This document shows, one piece after another, positions 26,520 to 36,020 of a DNA stretch of 64,000 nucleotides (position 1 is the stretch's first letter; the number at the start of each line of letters is the position of its first letter). Source of the stretch: Saccharothrix longispora (lineage in GTDB: Bacteria; Actinomycetota; Actinomycetes; Mycobacteriales; Pseudonocardiaceae); the NCBI RefSeq assembly GCF_030852425.1, contig NZ_NSDM01000001.1, positions 620,001 to 684,000 on the forward strand, in the 5' to 3' direction. Made by a program: the position numbers and the translations under genes. The notes under the pieces are model-generated. The model saw only the letters and a program-made list of their open reading frames with translations. It did no database searches and was not told the origin of the DNA.

Positions 26520-27110
26520 ATGACCGAGAGTCCCGACCCCAGGAACTTCCGCGTCTCCGACGCGGAGCGCGAGCACGTCGTCGGCCTGCTCCAGAAGGCC
26601 ATCGGACGCGGGTTGATCACGCTCGACGAGTTCACCGAGCGCACCGACACGGCGCTGGCCGCCAAGACGCGGGCCGAGCTGAACGTCGTGCTGCTCGACC
26701 TGCCGGGCGTGGTGCACAACTCCGCGCCGGCGCCGACCTCGCCGATCGCGGCGGTGGAGCGGCAGGAGCTGAAGTCGACCATGTCCACGGTCAGCCGCAA
26801 GGGCACCTGGTCCGTGCCTCGGCAGCTCGTCGTGCACAGCCGCATGGGGTCGACGGAGCTGGACTTCCGGCAGGCGTCCATCCCGCACGCGGTGGTGGAC
26901 ATCGAGCTGGACGTGACCGCCGGCTCGGTGAAGCTGGTGCTGCCGGACGGCGCGACGGTGAACGCGGACAGCGTCGAGCTGGCCGCGAGCAACCTGAGGG
27001 ACAAGGTGGGCACGGGCGTGGACGGGCGGCCGCACTTCGTGGTGCACGGCTCGGTGCGCGCGGGCTCGGTGGAGATCAAGAAGAAGCGGAGCTGGCTGCG
27101 GAACGCCTGA
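26520..27110 (+). CDS. DUF1707 (SHOCT-like) and LiaF-like domain protein
   Basis: 196 residues, no membrane segment. The N-terminal DUF1707 domain (10-65) has RVSDAEREHVVGLLQKAIGR and LDEFTERTDTAL. The C-terminal part (about 100-190) has alternating beta strands (MGSTELDFRQASIP, IELDVTAGSVKLVLPDGATV) like the cell-wall-active antibiotic response domain of LiaF. It begins 3 bases after the response regulator and is likely an output or modulator of that system. Biochemical role unknown. A 14-bp palindrome follows the stop. Confidence 0.85.
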   Translation: MTESPDPRNFRVSDAEREHVVGLLQKAIGRGLITLDEFTERTDTALAAKTRAELNVVLLDLPGVVHNSAPAPTSPIAAVERQELKSTMSTVSRKGTWSVPRQLVVHSRMGSTELDFRQASIPHAVVDIELDVTAGSVKLVLPDGATVNADSVELAASNLRDKVGTGVDGRPHFVVHGSVRAGSVEIKKKRSWLRNA

Positions 27111-27121
27111 GGCCGCGCGAT

Positions 27122-27135
27122 CGGGTGATCACCCG
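27122..27135. promoter_or_regulatory. 14-bp perfect palindrome
   Basis: CGGGTGATCACCCG lies 11 bases after the DUF1707 stop and 84 before the next start. With no loop it would make a poor terminator; an operator for the downstream gene is the alternative. Confidence 0.35.
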
Positions 27136-27219
27136 GGCCGGGGCCCGGGCGCCCGCGAGGCGTCGGGCAGGTGGACCGTCCGTCGTGCGGGAAGTCCCCG
27201 GTAGGCCCAGGATCGGGGT

Positions 27220-28680
27220 ATGCGCTGCCTCGTCACCGGAGCGACCGGCTACCTCGGCGGACGGCTCGTGCCCCGCCTCCTCGCGGAGGGGTACGCGGTC
27301 CGCTGCCTGGTGCGCTCGCCGGAGAAGGTGCGGGACGTGCCGTGGGCCGACCGGGTCGAGGTGGTCAAGGGGGACGTGCTCGACCCGGCGTCGCTGGACG
27401 AGGCGATGCGGGACGTGGACGTCGTGCACTACCTGGTGCACTCGCTGAACGTCCCGGACTTCGCCGACGCCGACCGGCGGGCCGCGCGGAACACGGCGCG
27501 CGCCGCCGAGGACGCCGGGGTGCAGCGGATCGTCTACCTGGGCGGGCTGCACCCGCCGGGCGTCGTGCTGTCACCCCACCTGGCCTCGCGCAAGGAGGTC
27601 GGCGACGTGTTCCTGCGCTGCGCCGTGCCCGCGGCGGTGCTCCAGGCGGCGGTGATCATCGGGTCCGGGTCGGCGAGCTTCGAGATGCTGCGCTACCTGA
27701 CCGAGCGGCTGCCGGTGATGGTCACGCCGCGCTGGGTGCACAACCGCGTCCAGCCGATCGCCGTGCGGGACGTGCTCCGCTACCTGGTGGGCGTCGTGCG
27801 CGCCCCGGCCGACGTGAACCGGACGTTCGACATCGGCGGGCCGGACGTGCTCACCTACCTGGAGATGATGCTGCGGTACGCGGCGGTCGCCGGGCTGCGC
27901 CCGCGCCGGGTGCTGCCGGTGCCGCTGCTCACCCCCGGCCTGTCGTCGCACTGGGTCAACCTGGTCACGCCGGTGCCGAAGTCGATCGCCACGCCGCTGA
28001 TCAAGTCCCTGGTGCACGAGGTCGTGTGCCGGGAGCACGACGTCGAGCGGCTCGTGCCCGGCGGGACCACGGGGTACGACCGGGCCGTGGAACTGGCGCT
28101 GGCCAAGGTGCGCGACGCCGACGTGGAGACCCGCTGGTCGGGCGCCTCGGTGCCGGGCGTGCCGTCGGACCCGCTGCCGAGCGACCCGGACTGGTCCGGC
28201 GGCTCCTCCTACCGCGACGTGCGGGAGCAGGGGACCTCCGCCTCGCCCGAGCGGTTGTGGGAGGTGGTGGAGGGCATCGGCGGCGAGCACGGCTGGTACT
28301 CGTTCCCGCTGGCCTGGGCGGTGCGGGGGTGGCTGGACCGGCTGGTCGGCGGCGTGGGGCTGCGGCGCGGGCGGCGCGACCCGAGGCGGCTGCACGTGGG
28401 CGAGGCGCTCGACTGGTGGCGGGTGGAGGAGCTGGACCGGGGCAGGCTGCTGCGGCTGCGGGCCGAGATGCGGGTTCCCGGACTGGCCTGGCTGGAGCTC
28501 CAGGTCGTGCCGCGCGGGTCGGGGTCGACCTACCGGCAGCGGGCGGTGTTCGTGCCGCGCGGGCTGGCGGGGCACGTGTACTGGTGGCTGGTGTGGCCGT
28601 TCCACGGGCTGGTGTTCAGCGGCATGGTCCGCAACATCATCAGTGAAGCCGAACTTACGAGTGAATTCAGAAAGTCCTGA
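27220..28680 (+). CDS. NAD(P)-binding epimerase-like protein with DUF2867 domain
   Basis: 486 residues. The N-terminal Rossmann domain of the atypical short-chain dehydrogenase group carries the dinucleotide motif VTGATGYLGGRL, GDVLDPASLDEAM and HYLVHSL; the SDR Tyr-x3-Lys is not evident (LASRKEVG instead), so it may bind NAD(P) without classic oxidoreduction. Residues 330-480 form a DUF2867 domain related to START/SRPBCC folds (VPRGLAGHVYWWLVWPFHGLVF at the end). It resembles mycobacterial Rv2216/YfcH-like membrane-lipid associated proteins only in outline. Substrate unknown. Confidence 0.85.
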   Translation: MRCLVTGATGYLGGRLVPRLLAEGYAVRCLVRSPEKVRDVPWADRVEVVKGDVLDPASLDEAMRDVDVVHYLVHSLNVPDFADADRRAARNTARAAEDAGVQRIVYLGGLHPPGVVLSPHLASRKEVGDVFLRCAVPAAVLQAAVIIGSGSASFEMLRYLTERLPVMVTPRWVHNRVQPIAVRDVLRYLVGVVRAPADVNRTFDIGGPDVLTYLEMMLRYAAVAGLRPRRVLPVPLLTPGLSSHWVNLVTPVPKSIATPLIKSLVHEVVCREHDVERLVPGGTTGYDRAVELALAKVRDADVETRWSGASVPGVPSDPLPSDPDWSGGSSYRDVREQGTSASPERLWEVVEGIGGEHGWYSFPLAWAVRGWLDRLVGGVGLRRGRRDPRRLHVGEALDWWRVEELDRGRLLRLRAEMRVPGLAWLELQVVPRGSGSTYRQRAVFVPRGLAGHVYWWLVWPFHGLVFSGMVRNIISEAELTSEFRKS

Positions 28681-28716
28681 TGGACTGCACAACCGCCCGG
28701 CGGCAGACTGCGCGCC

Positions 28717-29751
28717 ATGAAGGCACTGGTCAAGGCGACCGCCGGGCCGGGACTGTCCCTGACCGACGTCCCCGACCCCACCCCCGGTCCCGGTGACGTC
28801 GTCGTCCGCGTGCTGCGGACCGGCATCTGCGGCACCGACCTGCACATCGACTCGTGGGACGAGTGGGCCGCGCAGAACATCCGCGCGCCGCTCGTCCTGG
28901 GCCACGAGTTCGTCGGCGAGGTCGTGGAGACCGGTCCGTCCGTGACCGGCGTGCGGGTCGGCGACCTGGTCAGCGGCGAGGGCCACCTGGTCTGCGGCAC
29001 GTGCCGCAACTGCAAGGCGGGCCGCCGGCACCTGTGCGCCCGCACGCGCGGCCTCGGCGTGCACAGCGACGGCGCGTTCGCCCAGTACGTGGTGCTGCCC
29101 GAGCAGAACGCGTGGGTGCACCGCGCGCCGGTGGACCTGGACGTGGCCGCGATCTTCGACCCGTTCGGCAACGCCGTGCACACCGCGCTGTCGTTCCCGG
29201 TCATCGGCGAGGACGTGCTGATCACCGGCGCGGGCCCGATCGGCATCATGGCCGCCGCCGTCGCCAAGCACGCGGGCGCGCGCAACGTCGTGATCACCGA
29301 CGTGAGCGAGCACCGGCTGGAGCTGGCGCGGGCGGTCGGCGTGGACGTGGCGCTCAACGTCGCCGAGCGGACGATCTCCGAGGCGCAGTCCGAGCTGGGC
29401 ATGACCGAGGGATTCGACGTCGGCATGGAGATGTCCGGCAGGCCGATCGCGCTCCAGGAGATGATCGGCAACATGACCCACGGCGGCCGGATCGCGATCC
29501 TCGGCCTGCCCGCCGAGGAGTTCGCCGTGGACTGGAGCAGCGTGGTGCTCAAGATGCTCCACATCAAGGGCGTCTACGGCCGCGAGATGTTCGAGACCTG
29601 GTACTCGATGTCGGTGCTGCTCCAGGGCGGCCTGGACCTCACGCCGGTGATCACGCACCGGTTCGACCACACCGAGTTCGACAAGGCGTTCGCGACGGCC
29701 CGCGAGGGCAAGTGCGGCAAGATCATCCTCGACTGGACGGGAGCTCACTAG
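28717..29751 (+). CDS. tdh: L-threonine 3-dehydrogenase
   Basis: 344 residues, zinc-dependent medium-chain dehydrogenase. Catalytic zinc ligands: Cys in TGICGTDLH and His-Glu in LGHEFVGE. Structural zinc lobe: [18 protein letters not shown] motif [10 protein letters not shown]. The C-terminal half has [14 protein letters not shown] typical of Tdh. It oxidises threonine to 2-amino-3-ketobutyrate, which the next gene product cleaves; the stop codon is immediately followed by the kbl start. CAGACT lies 7 bases before ATG, so it may be leaderless. Confidence 0.96.
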   Translation: MKALVKATAGPGLSLTDVPDPTPGPGDVVVRVLRTGICGTDLHIDSWDEWAAQNIRAPLVLGHEFVGEVVETGPSVTGVRVGDLVSGEGHLVCGTCRNCKAGRRHLCARTRGLGVHSDGAFAQYVVLPEQNAWVHRAPVDLDVAAIFDPFGNAVHTALSFPVIGEDVLITGAGPIGIMAAAVAKHAGARNVVITDVSEHRLELARAVGVDVALNVAERTISEAQSELGMTEGFDVGMEMSGRPIALQEMIGNMTHGGRIAILGLPAEEFAVDWSSVVLKMLHIKGVYGREMFETWYSMSVLLQGGLDLTPVITHRFDHTEFDKAFATAREGKCGKIILDWTGAH

Positions 29752-30930
<1,179 letters not shown>

Positions 30931-30931
30931 C

Positions 30932-31054
30932 CTACCGCTTCTTCGCGCCCCGGATGCCGCCGGACACGACCAGGACGAGCAGGCCCACGGTCGCGATCAC
31001 CTTGCTCGGCAGGTGGCCGACCTCGGGCCGGTTCGGTGCGCCTTCCGTGCCCAT
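30932..31054 (-). CDS. Small single-pass membrane protein (hypothetical)
   Basis: A 40-residue reading frame, MGTEGAPNRPEVGHLPSK followed by a hydrophobic stretch (about 18-33, VIATVGLLVLVVSGGI) and a basic end RGAKKR, consistent with an N-out or hairpin-free single membrane helix and positive-inside tail. AGAGGA lies close to the ATG; an upstream GTG at 31069 is an alternative. GC at third positions is high except at the basic end. It lies between kbl (convergent) and the LysR gene (divergent). Evidence is limited to composition and topology. Confidence 0.45.
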   Translation of the reverse strand: MGTEGAPNRPEVGHLPSKVIATVGLLVLVVSGGIRGAKKR

Positions 31055-31118
31055 GTCCTCTTGGTACACCCGCTGACCAGGGCTCGCACGACCGGGCGTC
31101 ACCGACGAGGATGGGCGG

Positions 31119-32003
31119 GTGATCGACCCACGACGGCTGCGGGTGCTGCGCGCGCTCGCCGACCACGGCACCGTGACGGCGGCGGCCCGGGCGCTGCACC
31201 TCACGCCGTCCGCGGTGTCGCAGCAGCTCGCCGCCCTGGAGTCGGAGGTCGGGCACGACCTGCTGCGGCGGCGCGGGCGGCGGGTGTCGCTGACCCCGGC
31301 GGGCGAGCTGCTGGTGCGGCACGCCAACGCGGTCGCGGCGGAGCTGGAGCGGGCGCAGGCGATGCTGGCGGCGTTCGACGCGGGGGAGACCGGCCGGGTC
31401 GAGGTGGGCAGCTTCGCGTCGGCGATCACGCAGGTCGTGGCCCCGGCGCTGGCCGCGCTGCGGGTCCGCGCGCCCGGTGTGGTGCTGCGGGTGCGGGACG
31501 TGGAGGGGCACGCCAGCGTGCCGCTGCTGCTCGACGGCGAGATCGACCTCGCGATCACCGAGGAGTACCGGCTGCGCACCGACGACCGGCGGCTGACCAG
31601 GTTCCCGCTCTACACCGAGCCGTTCGACGTGGTGCTGCCGCCGGCGCACCCGCTGGGTGGCCGCGCCGAGGTGGACCTGGGCGACCTGGCCGACGAGGAC
31701 TGGGTCGTGACGCTGCCCGGCAACCCGGTGCGGGACGTGGTCGAGCTGGCGTGCGAGCAGGCGGGGTTCGCGCCGCGCATCGCGCACGCGTCCGACGACT
31801 TCTCGGCGATCGGCGCGCTGGTCGGGGCCGGTGCGGGCGTGGCCCTGGTGCCGCGCGGCGCGGTGCGGGGCGTGCCGGTGCGCGGCGCGGCCCCGTTGCG
31901 GCGGGTGGTGGCGGCCGTGCGAGCGGGGAGCGAGGACCACCCGCTGATCAAGCTGGTCCGCGAAGCGCTGCATCACCCGGCCGGGACGTACTCCGACTCG
32001 TAG
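31119..32003 (+). CDS. LysR family transcriptional regulator
   Basis: 294 residues. N-terminal winged helix: LRALADHGTVTAAARALHLTPSAVSQQLAALE, the LysR recognition helix. C-terminal periplasmic-binding-like effector domain (about 90-290) with VEVGSFASAI and GAGVALVPRGAV. GTG start with GAGG upstream. It faces away from the 40-residue ORF. Its end overlaps by 31 bases the convergent small gene at 31973. No target can be assigned; the tdh-kbl operon lies behind it on the same strand. Confidence 0.92.
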   Translation: MIDPRRLRVLRALADHGTVTAAARALHLTPSAVSQQLAALESEVGHDLLRRRGRRVSLTPAGELLVRHANAVAAELERAQAMLAAFDAGETGRVEVGSFASAITQVVAPALAALRVRAPGVVLRVRDVEGHASVPLLLDGEIDLAITEEYRLRTDDRRLTRFPLYTEPFDVVLPPAHPLGGRAEVDLGDLADEDWVVTLPGNPVRDVVELACEQAGFAPRIAHASDDFSAIGALVGAGAGVALVPRGAVRGVPVRGAAPLRRVVAAVRAGSEDHPLIKLVREALHHPAGTYSDS

Positions 32004-32218
32004 AGCCGGACCACGTCCTCGGCGTGGTCCGCGTGGTAGGTGTCGATCTCGCCGTCCTCGTCCGGGGTCGCGAGGAACGCCTGGTAGAAGCCGTCCGGCA
32101 GGGAACGGGCGCGGAGCTGCTCCAGCGCCCACGGGCGCAGGCCCGCGGTGTCGCACCGGGCGCGGTGGCCACCGTCTCGCACCACGGCCAGGTCCCGCCG
32201 ATGCCCCGCATGCGGCAC
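31973..32218 (-). CDS. Small hypothetical protein, possibly frameshifted
   Basis: 81 residues in this frame. The C-terminal 60 residues look genuinely coded (LRPWALEQLRARSLPDGFYQ, then an acidic stretch and YESEYVPAG) with high GC at third positions. Upstream, however, another frame starting ATG at 32235 (MNTYVLCRMRGIGG) shows equally good codon use for about 30 codons before losing sense, so the natural gene may begin there and be interrupted by a frameshift near 32150. Function unknown. It overlaps the LysR gene end. Confidence 0.5.
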   Translation of the reverse strand: MPHAGHRRDLAVVRDGGHRARCDTAGLRPWALEQLRARSLPDGFYQAFLATPDEDGEIDTYHADHAEDVVRLYESEYVPAG

Positions 32219-32315
32219 AGCACGTACGTGTTCATCCGCGTAAGATCTACAAAGTCATGCTGATCGGACTAGTCGCTCGATGGGGTGGTCCGGGTCTGCT
32301 GCAAGACTGCCGCGC

Positions 32316-33152
32316 GTGCCGGGAACCGATCCGCCCACGCTGAGCCCGACCGTCGGCCGCCGGTGGCTGGCCCAGGAGATCCGCCGCCTGCGCGAGGCGG
32401 CCGGGTTGAAGCAGACCGACGTGGCGAAGCGGCTGCGCTGCAACCCGACCAAGATCACGCACCCGGAGAGCGTGCGCACGCCGGTCGGCGGGCCGGACCT
32501 GGAGGTGCTGCTGCCGTTCCTCGGGGCGCCCGCAGAGCGGGTCGAGTGGTACCTGCGGGTCTGCGACCTGGCTCGGGAGAAGGGCTGGTGGGACGGCGAC
32601 CGGTCCATCCCCGACTGGTTCTCGCTGTACGTGGGGCTGGGGGCCGGGGCGAGCGAGATCCGCTGCTGGGACACGGGGTACGTGACCGGCCTGTTCCAGA
32701 CCGCCGCCTACGCCACCGCCCTGCTCGACAACCCCGGCGCGGTGGAGGCCAGGCTCCGCCGCCAGGAGGCGCTGCGGCGCGACGACCCGCTGGTCGTGCA
32801 CGCGATCCTCGACGAGGCGGTGCTGTGCAGGCGGATCGGCGGCGCCGGGGTGATGCGTGGCCGGCTCGACCACCTCGGAGCGCTGGCCGGGCTACCCGGC
32901 ATCACCATCCAGGTGATGCCCTTCGACGCCGGGGGGCACAGGGGGCACCTGGGGTCGTGCAAGTGGCTCGGGTTCCCGCAGGAAGGTGACCCCGGGGCGG
33001 TGTACCTGGAGAACCAGTTCGGGGGATGGTTCCTGGAGAAGCCGGAGGAGGTGGCGGTCTTCCAGGCCGATTTCGCCGCCTCGGCCGCACTCGCGCCCTC
33101 GGCGGAGGACAGCGCCGCCCTGATCGCCGAACGAGCGGAGGAAGTGCGATGA
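32316..33152 (+). CDS. XRE-family regulator with DUF5753 domain
   Basis: 278 residues. N-terminal helix-turn-helix (about 14-70: EIRRLREAAGLKQTDVAKRL), slightly degenerate in its second half. DUF5753 domain (about 95-270) with the family landmarks DWFSLYVGLGAGASEIRCWD, TGLFQTAAYA and ITIQVMPFDAGGH. These proteins pair with a downstream DUF397 protein, as here, with a 4-base overlap. In Streptomyces such pairs (WhiJ/AbaA-like) influence development and antibiotic production. GTG start; AAGACT 7 bases upstream suggests a leaderless message. Confidence 0.9.
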   Translation: MPGTDPPTLSPTVGRRWLAQEIRRLREAAGLKQTDVAKRLRCNPTKITHPESVRTPVGGPDLEVLLPFLGAPAERVEWYLRVCDLAREKGWWDGDRSIPDWFSLYVGLGAGASEIRCWDTGYVTGLFQTAAYATALLDNPGAVEARLRRQEALRRDDPLVVHAILDEAVLCRRIGGAGVMRGRLDHLGALAGLPGITIQVMPFDAGGHRGHLGSCKWLGFPQEGDPGAVYLENQFGGWFLEKPEEVAVFQADFAASAALAPSAEDSAALIAERAEEVR

Positions 33153-33328
33153 ACTGGCGCAAGAGCAGCCACAGCGGCCCCAACGGCGGTGATTGCGTGG
33201 AGGTCGCGCACGCCGTCGACGTGACCGGCGTGCGCGACTCCAAGGAACCCGGGGCCGGCGTGCTGGTGTTCGGCACCGACGCCTGGTCCCGCTTCCTAGT
33301 GGGGCGCGCGGGCGGCGACCTTCGCTGA
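33149..33328 (+). CDS. DUF397 family small protein, partner of the XRE regulator
   Basis: 59 residues: WRKSSHSGPNGGDCVEVAH, VRDSKEPGAGVLVF and AWSRFLV are the DUF397 landmarks. It is thought to bind and antagonise its cognate XRE-DUF5753 repressor. The ATG overlaps the stop of that gene (ATGA). Its last 33 bases overlap the 3' end of ptsI on the opposite strand. Confidence 0.92.
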   Translation: MNWRKSSHSGPNGGDCVEVAHAVDVTGVRDSKEPGAGVLVFGTDAWSRFLVGRAGGDLR

Positions 33329-34927
33329 GGCCGGGTCGGCCGCCGCCACGGCGCCCCGCGCGGCGAGCTGGCACAGGTCGAAGCTGGTGGTCGCGAGCTT
33401 CGCGCCCACGCCGGCCAGCGCGGTGTGGTTCATCGACAGGCTGGTCACGCCGAGCCCGGTCAGCACGCACGCCAGCAGCGGGTCCGCCGCCGCCTCGCCG
33501 CAGACGCCCACCGGCTTGCCCAGTTCGGTGCCCGCGTCGCCGACGAGCTCGACCAGGCGCAGCAGCGCCGGCTGCCACGGGTCGTTCAGCGCGGCGACCG
33601 CACCCACCTGCCGGTCGGCGGCGAAGACGTACTGGGCCAGGTCGTTGGTCCCCAGCGAGACGAAGTCGACCACGGCCAGGATCTCCCGGGCGGCCAGCGC
33701 GGCGGCCGGGACCTCGACCATCACGCCCGCCCGCCGGATGCCGGCGGCACGGGCGCGTTCGACGAACCAGGCGGCCTCGGCGGCGGTCGCGACCATCGGG
33801 GCCATGACGGACACGTCGGCGCCGGTGTCGGCCGCAGCCAGGGCGATGGCGTCGAGCTGGCGGGTCAGCACGTCGGGGCGGTCGAACGCGACGCGCAGGC
33901 CGCGCACGCCCAGCGCCGGGTTGGGCTCGGGGTCGGGGGAGAGGAAGGCGAGCGGCTTGTCCGCGCCCGCGTCCAGGGTCCGCACGACCACCGGCTTGCC
34001 CTCGAACGGCGCGAGCACCGCCGCGTACGCCTCGCGCTGCTCCTCCACGGAGGGCTCGGTGCCCGCCGACAGGAAGCAGAACTCGGTGCGGAACAGGCCG
34101 ACGCCCTCCGCGCCGGCCGCGACTGCGGCGACCGCGTCGGCGGGCGAGCCGACGTTGCCGAGCACCTTGACCCGGTGGCCGTCGCGCAGCACGCCCACGC
34201 CGTTCCACTCGACCCGGCCCTGGACGTGCGCGGCGCGGACCGTGCCGTCGGACAGCTCCACGACGCCCGTGTCGCCGTCCACGAGGAGCGAGTCGGCCGT
34301 CAGGTCGAGCACGCCGCGGCACGCGACGACGGCCGGGATGCCGAGCGAGCGGGCCAGGATGGCGGTGTGCGAGGTGGGGCCGCCCTCCTCGGTGACCAGG
34401 GCGAGCACCTTCGACGGGTCGAGGCCCGCGGTGTCGGCGGGTGCGAGGTCGCGGGCCACCAGGACCGACGGCGACGCGAGGTCGGGCACGCCGGGCGCGG
34501 GCACGCCGAGCAGTTCGGCGACCAGTCGGTCGCGCACGTCGCGGACGTCGTGGGCGCGTTCGGCCATGTACCCACCGGCGGCTTCGAGGGCGGAGATGAA
34601 CCCGGCGGCGGCCTGGTGCACGGCACGCGCGGCGGGCAGCCCGTCGCCGGTCACGACCTTCTCGGCCTGGGCGAGCAGCGCCGGGTCGGCGGCCATGGCG
34701 GCGGTGGTCTCCAGGACGGCCTTCGCGTCACCGGTCGCGGTGGCGGCCCGTTCCTCCAGGTTGGCGACCACGCGTTCGGCGGCGGGCCGGATGCGGGCGG
34801 CCTCGGCGGCCGGATCGGCGGGCGCGGGCGTCGCGGGTGGTTCGCCGAGCGGCTCGGCCACCCGCACCACGGGGCCGGAGGCCCTACCGGAACTGACCCC
34901 GACACCGCTCAGCCGCGCGCTCGACAT
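33296..34927 (-). CDS. ptsI: Phosphoenolpyruvate-protein phosphotransferase (PTS enzyme I)
   Basis: 543 residues. Helical HPr-binding domain (about 30-140), phosphohistidine swivel domain with GGPTSHTAILARSLGIP (active His), and PEP-binding barrel with GIGLFRTEF-like EGVGLFRTEF, VRTLDAGADKPL, the FVSLGTNDLAQYVFAADR segment and the VCGEAAADPL loop with its catalytic Cys. It transfers phosphate from PEP to HPr for sugar uptake. No ptsH or permease gene is adjacent. The start ATG overlaps a DasR-type palindrome, and the possible Shine-Dalgarno GAAGGG is 13 bases away, so repressor binding would block expression. Confidence 0.95.
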   Translation of the reverse strand: MSSARLSGVGVSSGRASGPVVRVAEPLGEPPATPAPADPAAEAARIRPAAERVVANLEERAATATGDAKAVLETTAAMAADPALLAQAEKVVTGDGLPAARAVHQAAAGFISALEAAGGYMAERAHDVRDVRDRLVAELLGVPAPGVPDLASPSVLVARDLAPADTAGLDPSKVLALVTEEGGPTSHTAILARSLGIPAVVACRGVLDLTADSLLVDGDTGVVELSDGTVRAAHVQGRVEWNGVGVLRDGHRVKVLGNVGSPADAVAAVAAGAEGVGLFRTEFCFLSAGTEPSVEEQREAYAAVLAPFEGKPVVVRTLDAGADKPLAFLSPDPEPNPALGVRGLRVAFDRPDVLTRQLDAIALAAADTGADVSVMAPMVATAAEAAWFVERARAAGIRRAGVMVEVPAAALAAREILAVVDFVSLGTNDLAQYVFAADRQVGAVAALNDPWQPALLRLVELVGDAGTELGKPVGVCGEAAADPLLACVLTGLGVTSLSMNHTALAGVGAKLATTSFDLCQLAARGAVAAADPASAKVAARAPH

Positions 34928-34939
34928 GGTCTAGACCAT
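34926..34939. promoter_or_regulatory. DasR-type operator (dre) at the ptsI start
   Basis: ATGGTCTAGACCAT is a perfect 14-bp palindrome. Its 12-bp core TGGTCTAGACCA equals the core of the DasR response element known in Streptomyces, where GntR-family DasR represses PTS and chitin-related genes until glucosamine-6-phosphate accumulates. It covers the ptsI start codon and the bases just upstream. Confidence 0.8.
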
Positions 34940-35033
34940 ACCCTTCGGGTCGACGTGACGTAAGGACGAGCCAACGCCACGGCGCGGCCCGCCGCCACCC
35001 GAACCGCCGACCGTTCACGCGGCGTTGACAGGG

Positions 35034-35675
35034 CTACGGCGCGGGCGTGCGGAACACGAGGTACGCCTGCGGACCGCCCTCGACGTGGCCGGGCTCGCGC
35101 ACCAGCCGCGCGGACTCGACCAGGCCCGCCCCCGCGGCGACCTCGGCGACGGCGTCCGGCTGCTGCCAGTAGATCCGGAGGTCGAGGCCGTCGTGGCCGT
35201 AAGCGCTGGTCCGGTGGCGGAGCCGGTCACCCGCCTTGAACGCCACCAGCAGGTGACCGCCCGGGGCGAGCACCCGCGCGAACTCGGCGAACACCACCGG
35301 CAGCACCTCCGGCGGCGTGTGCACGATCGAGTACCAGGACACGGCTCCGGCCAGGCAGGCGTCGGGCAGGTCGAGCGCGGTCATCGTGCCCACCTCGAAC
35401 CGCAGGCCGGGGTGGGCCCGCCGCGCCACCTCGACCATCCCCGGCGACAGGTCCACCCCGAACGCGTCGAGGCCCAGCCCGGCCAGGTGCGCCGTCACCT
35501 GCCCCGGTCCGCACCCCAGGTCGGCCACCCGGCCGCCGGCCGGCACGAGCCCGGCGAACGCGCCCAGCATCGCCCGGTCGTACGGCATGGTGGCCAGCGC
35601 GCCCGCGACCAGCTCGAAGTAGTCCTCGGCGACGGTGTCGTAGGACGCGCGGGTGGACGTCAGGTAGTCGGTCAC
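35034..35675 (-). CDS. Class I SAM-dependent methyltransferase
   Basis: 213 residues, Methyltransf_11/25 type. SAM-binding motif I VADLGCGPGQVTAHL, motif II acidic residue in FGVDLSPGMVEVAR, then FEVGTMTALDLPD and LAPGGHLLVAFKAGD. The substrate is not readable. GTG start at 35675 with TAGGGT 7 bases upstream and no Shine-Dalgarno. That promoter hexamer overlaps the end of the frameshifted remnant next door. Confidence 0.9.
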   Translation of the reverse strand: MTDYLTSTRASYDTVAEDYFELVAGALATMPYDRAMLGAFAGLVPAGGRVADLGCGPGQVTAHLAGLGLDAFGVDLSPGMVEVARRAHPGLRFEVGTMTALDLPDACLAGAVSWYSIVHTPPEVLPVVFAEFARVLAPGGHLLVAFKAGDRLRHRTSAYGHDGLDLRIYWQQPDAVAEVAAGAGLVESARLVREPGHVEGGPQAYLVFRTPAP

Positions 35676-35685
35676 CCGCAGGACC

Positions 35686-35996
35686 CTAGCGAGCGAGCGA
35701 GCCGCTGCCGCAACCACCGCAGCGCGTGCACCCCTCGCGCCCCCCCTGGAACGCCCGCAGCGACGGCGGCCCGGGCGGCGGCGGCAACCGGGAGTCGTGC
35801 ACGAAGAACCCGGTGACGGCCGCGTGCACCCGCTCCCGACTCGTCGGCGACCCACGGCACGGCGGGCGTGCGAACGGGCACGTCCTCGAAGACCGGCACC
35901 ACCCGGTCGCCGTCGTCGTGCGACCACGGCGACCGCGGCCCCGGCACCACCGGGGCGACCCGGGGCTCCGGTCCCGTCCTCGACGGCGGCGCGCAC
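35686..35996 (-). pseudogene. Frameshifted gene remnant with Cys-rich C terminus
   Basis: No single frame is open with sense across this 345-base gap, but three frames join into a plausible protein: VRAAVEDGTGAP, then VVPGPRSPWSHDDGDRVV and VFEDVPVRTPAVPWVADES, then RERVHAAVTGFFVHDSRL and a tail with REGCTRCGGCGSGSLAR. Each part has strongly GC-ending codons. Two frame changes (near 35945 and 35840) are needed. An alternative first segment starts with GTG overlapping the ribokinase stop. Either a decayed gene or sequence errors. The TRCGGCG tail looks like a metal-binding knuckle. No family recognised. Confidence 0.5.
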
Positions 35997-36020
35997 CGGT
36001 CCCGCCGACGTCGGCGCGGG

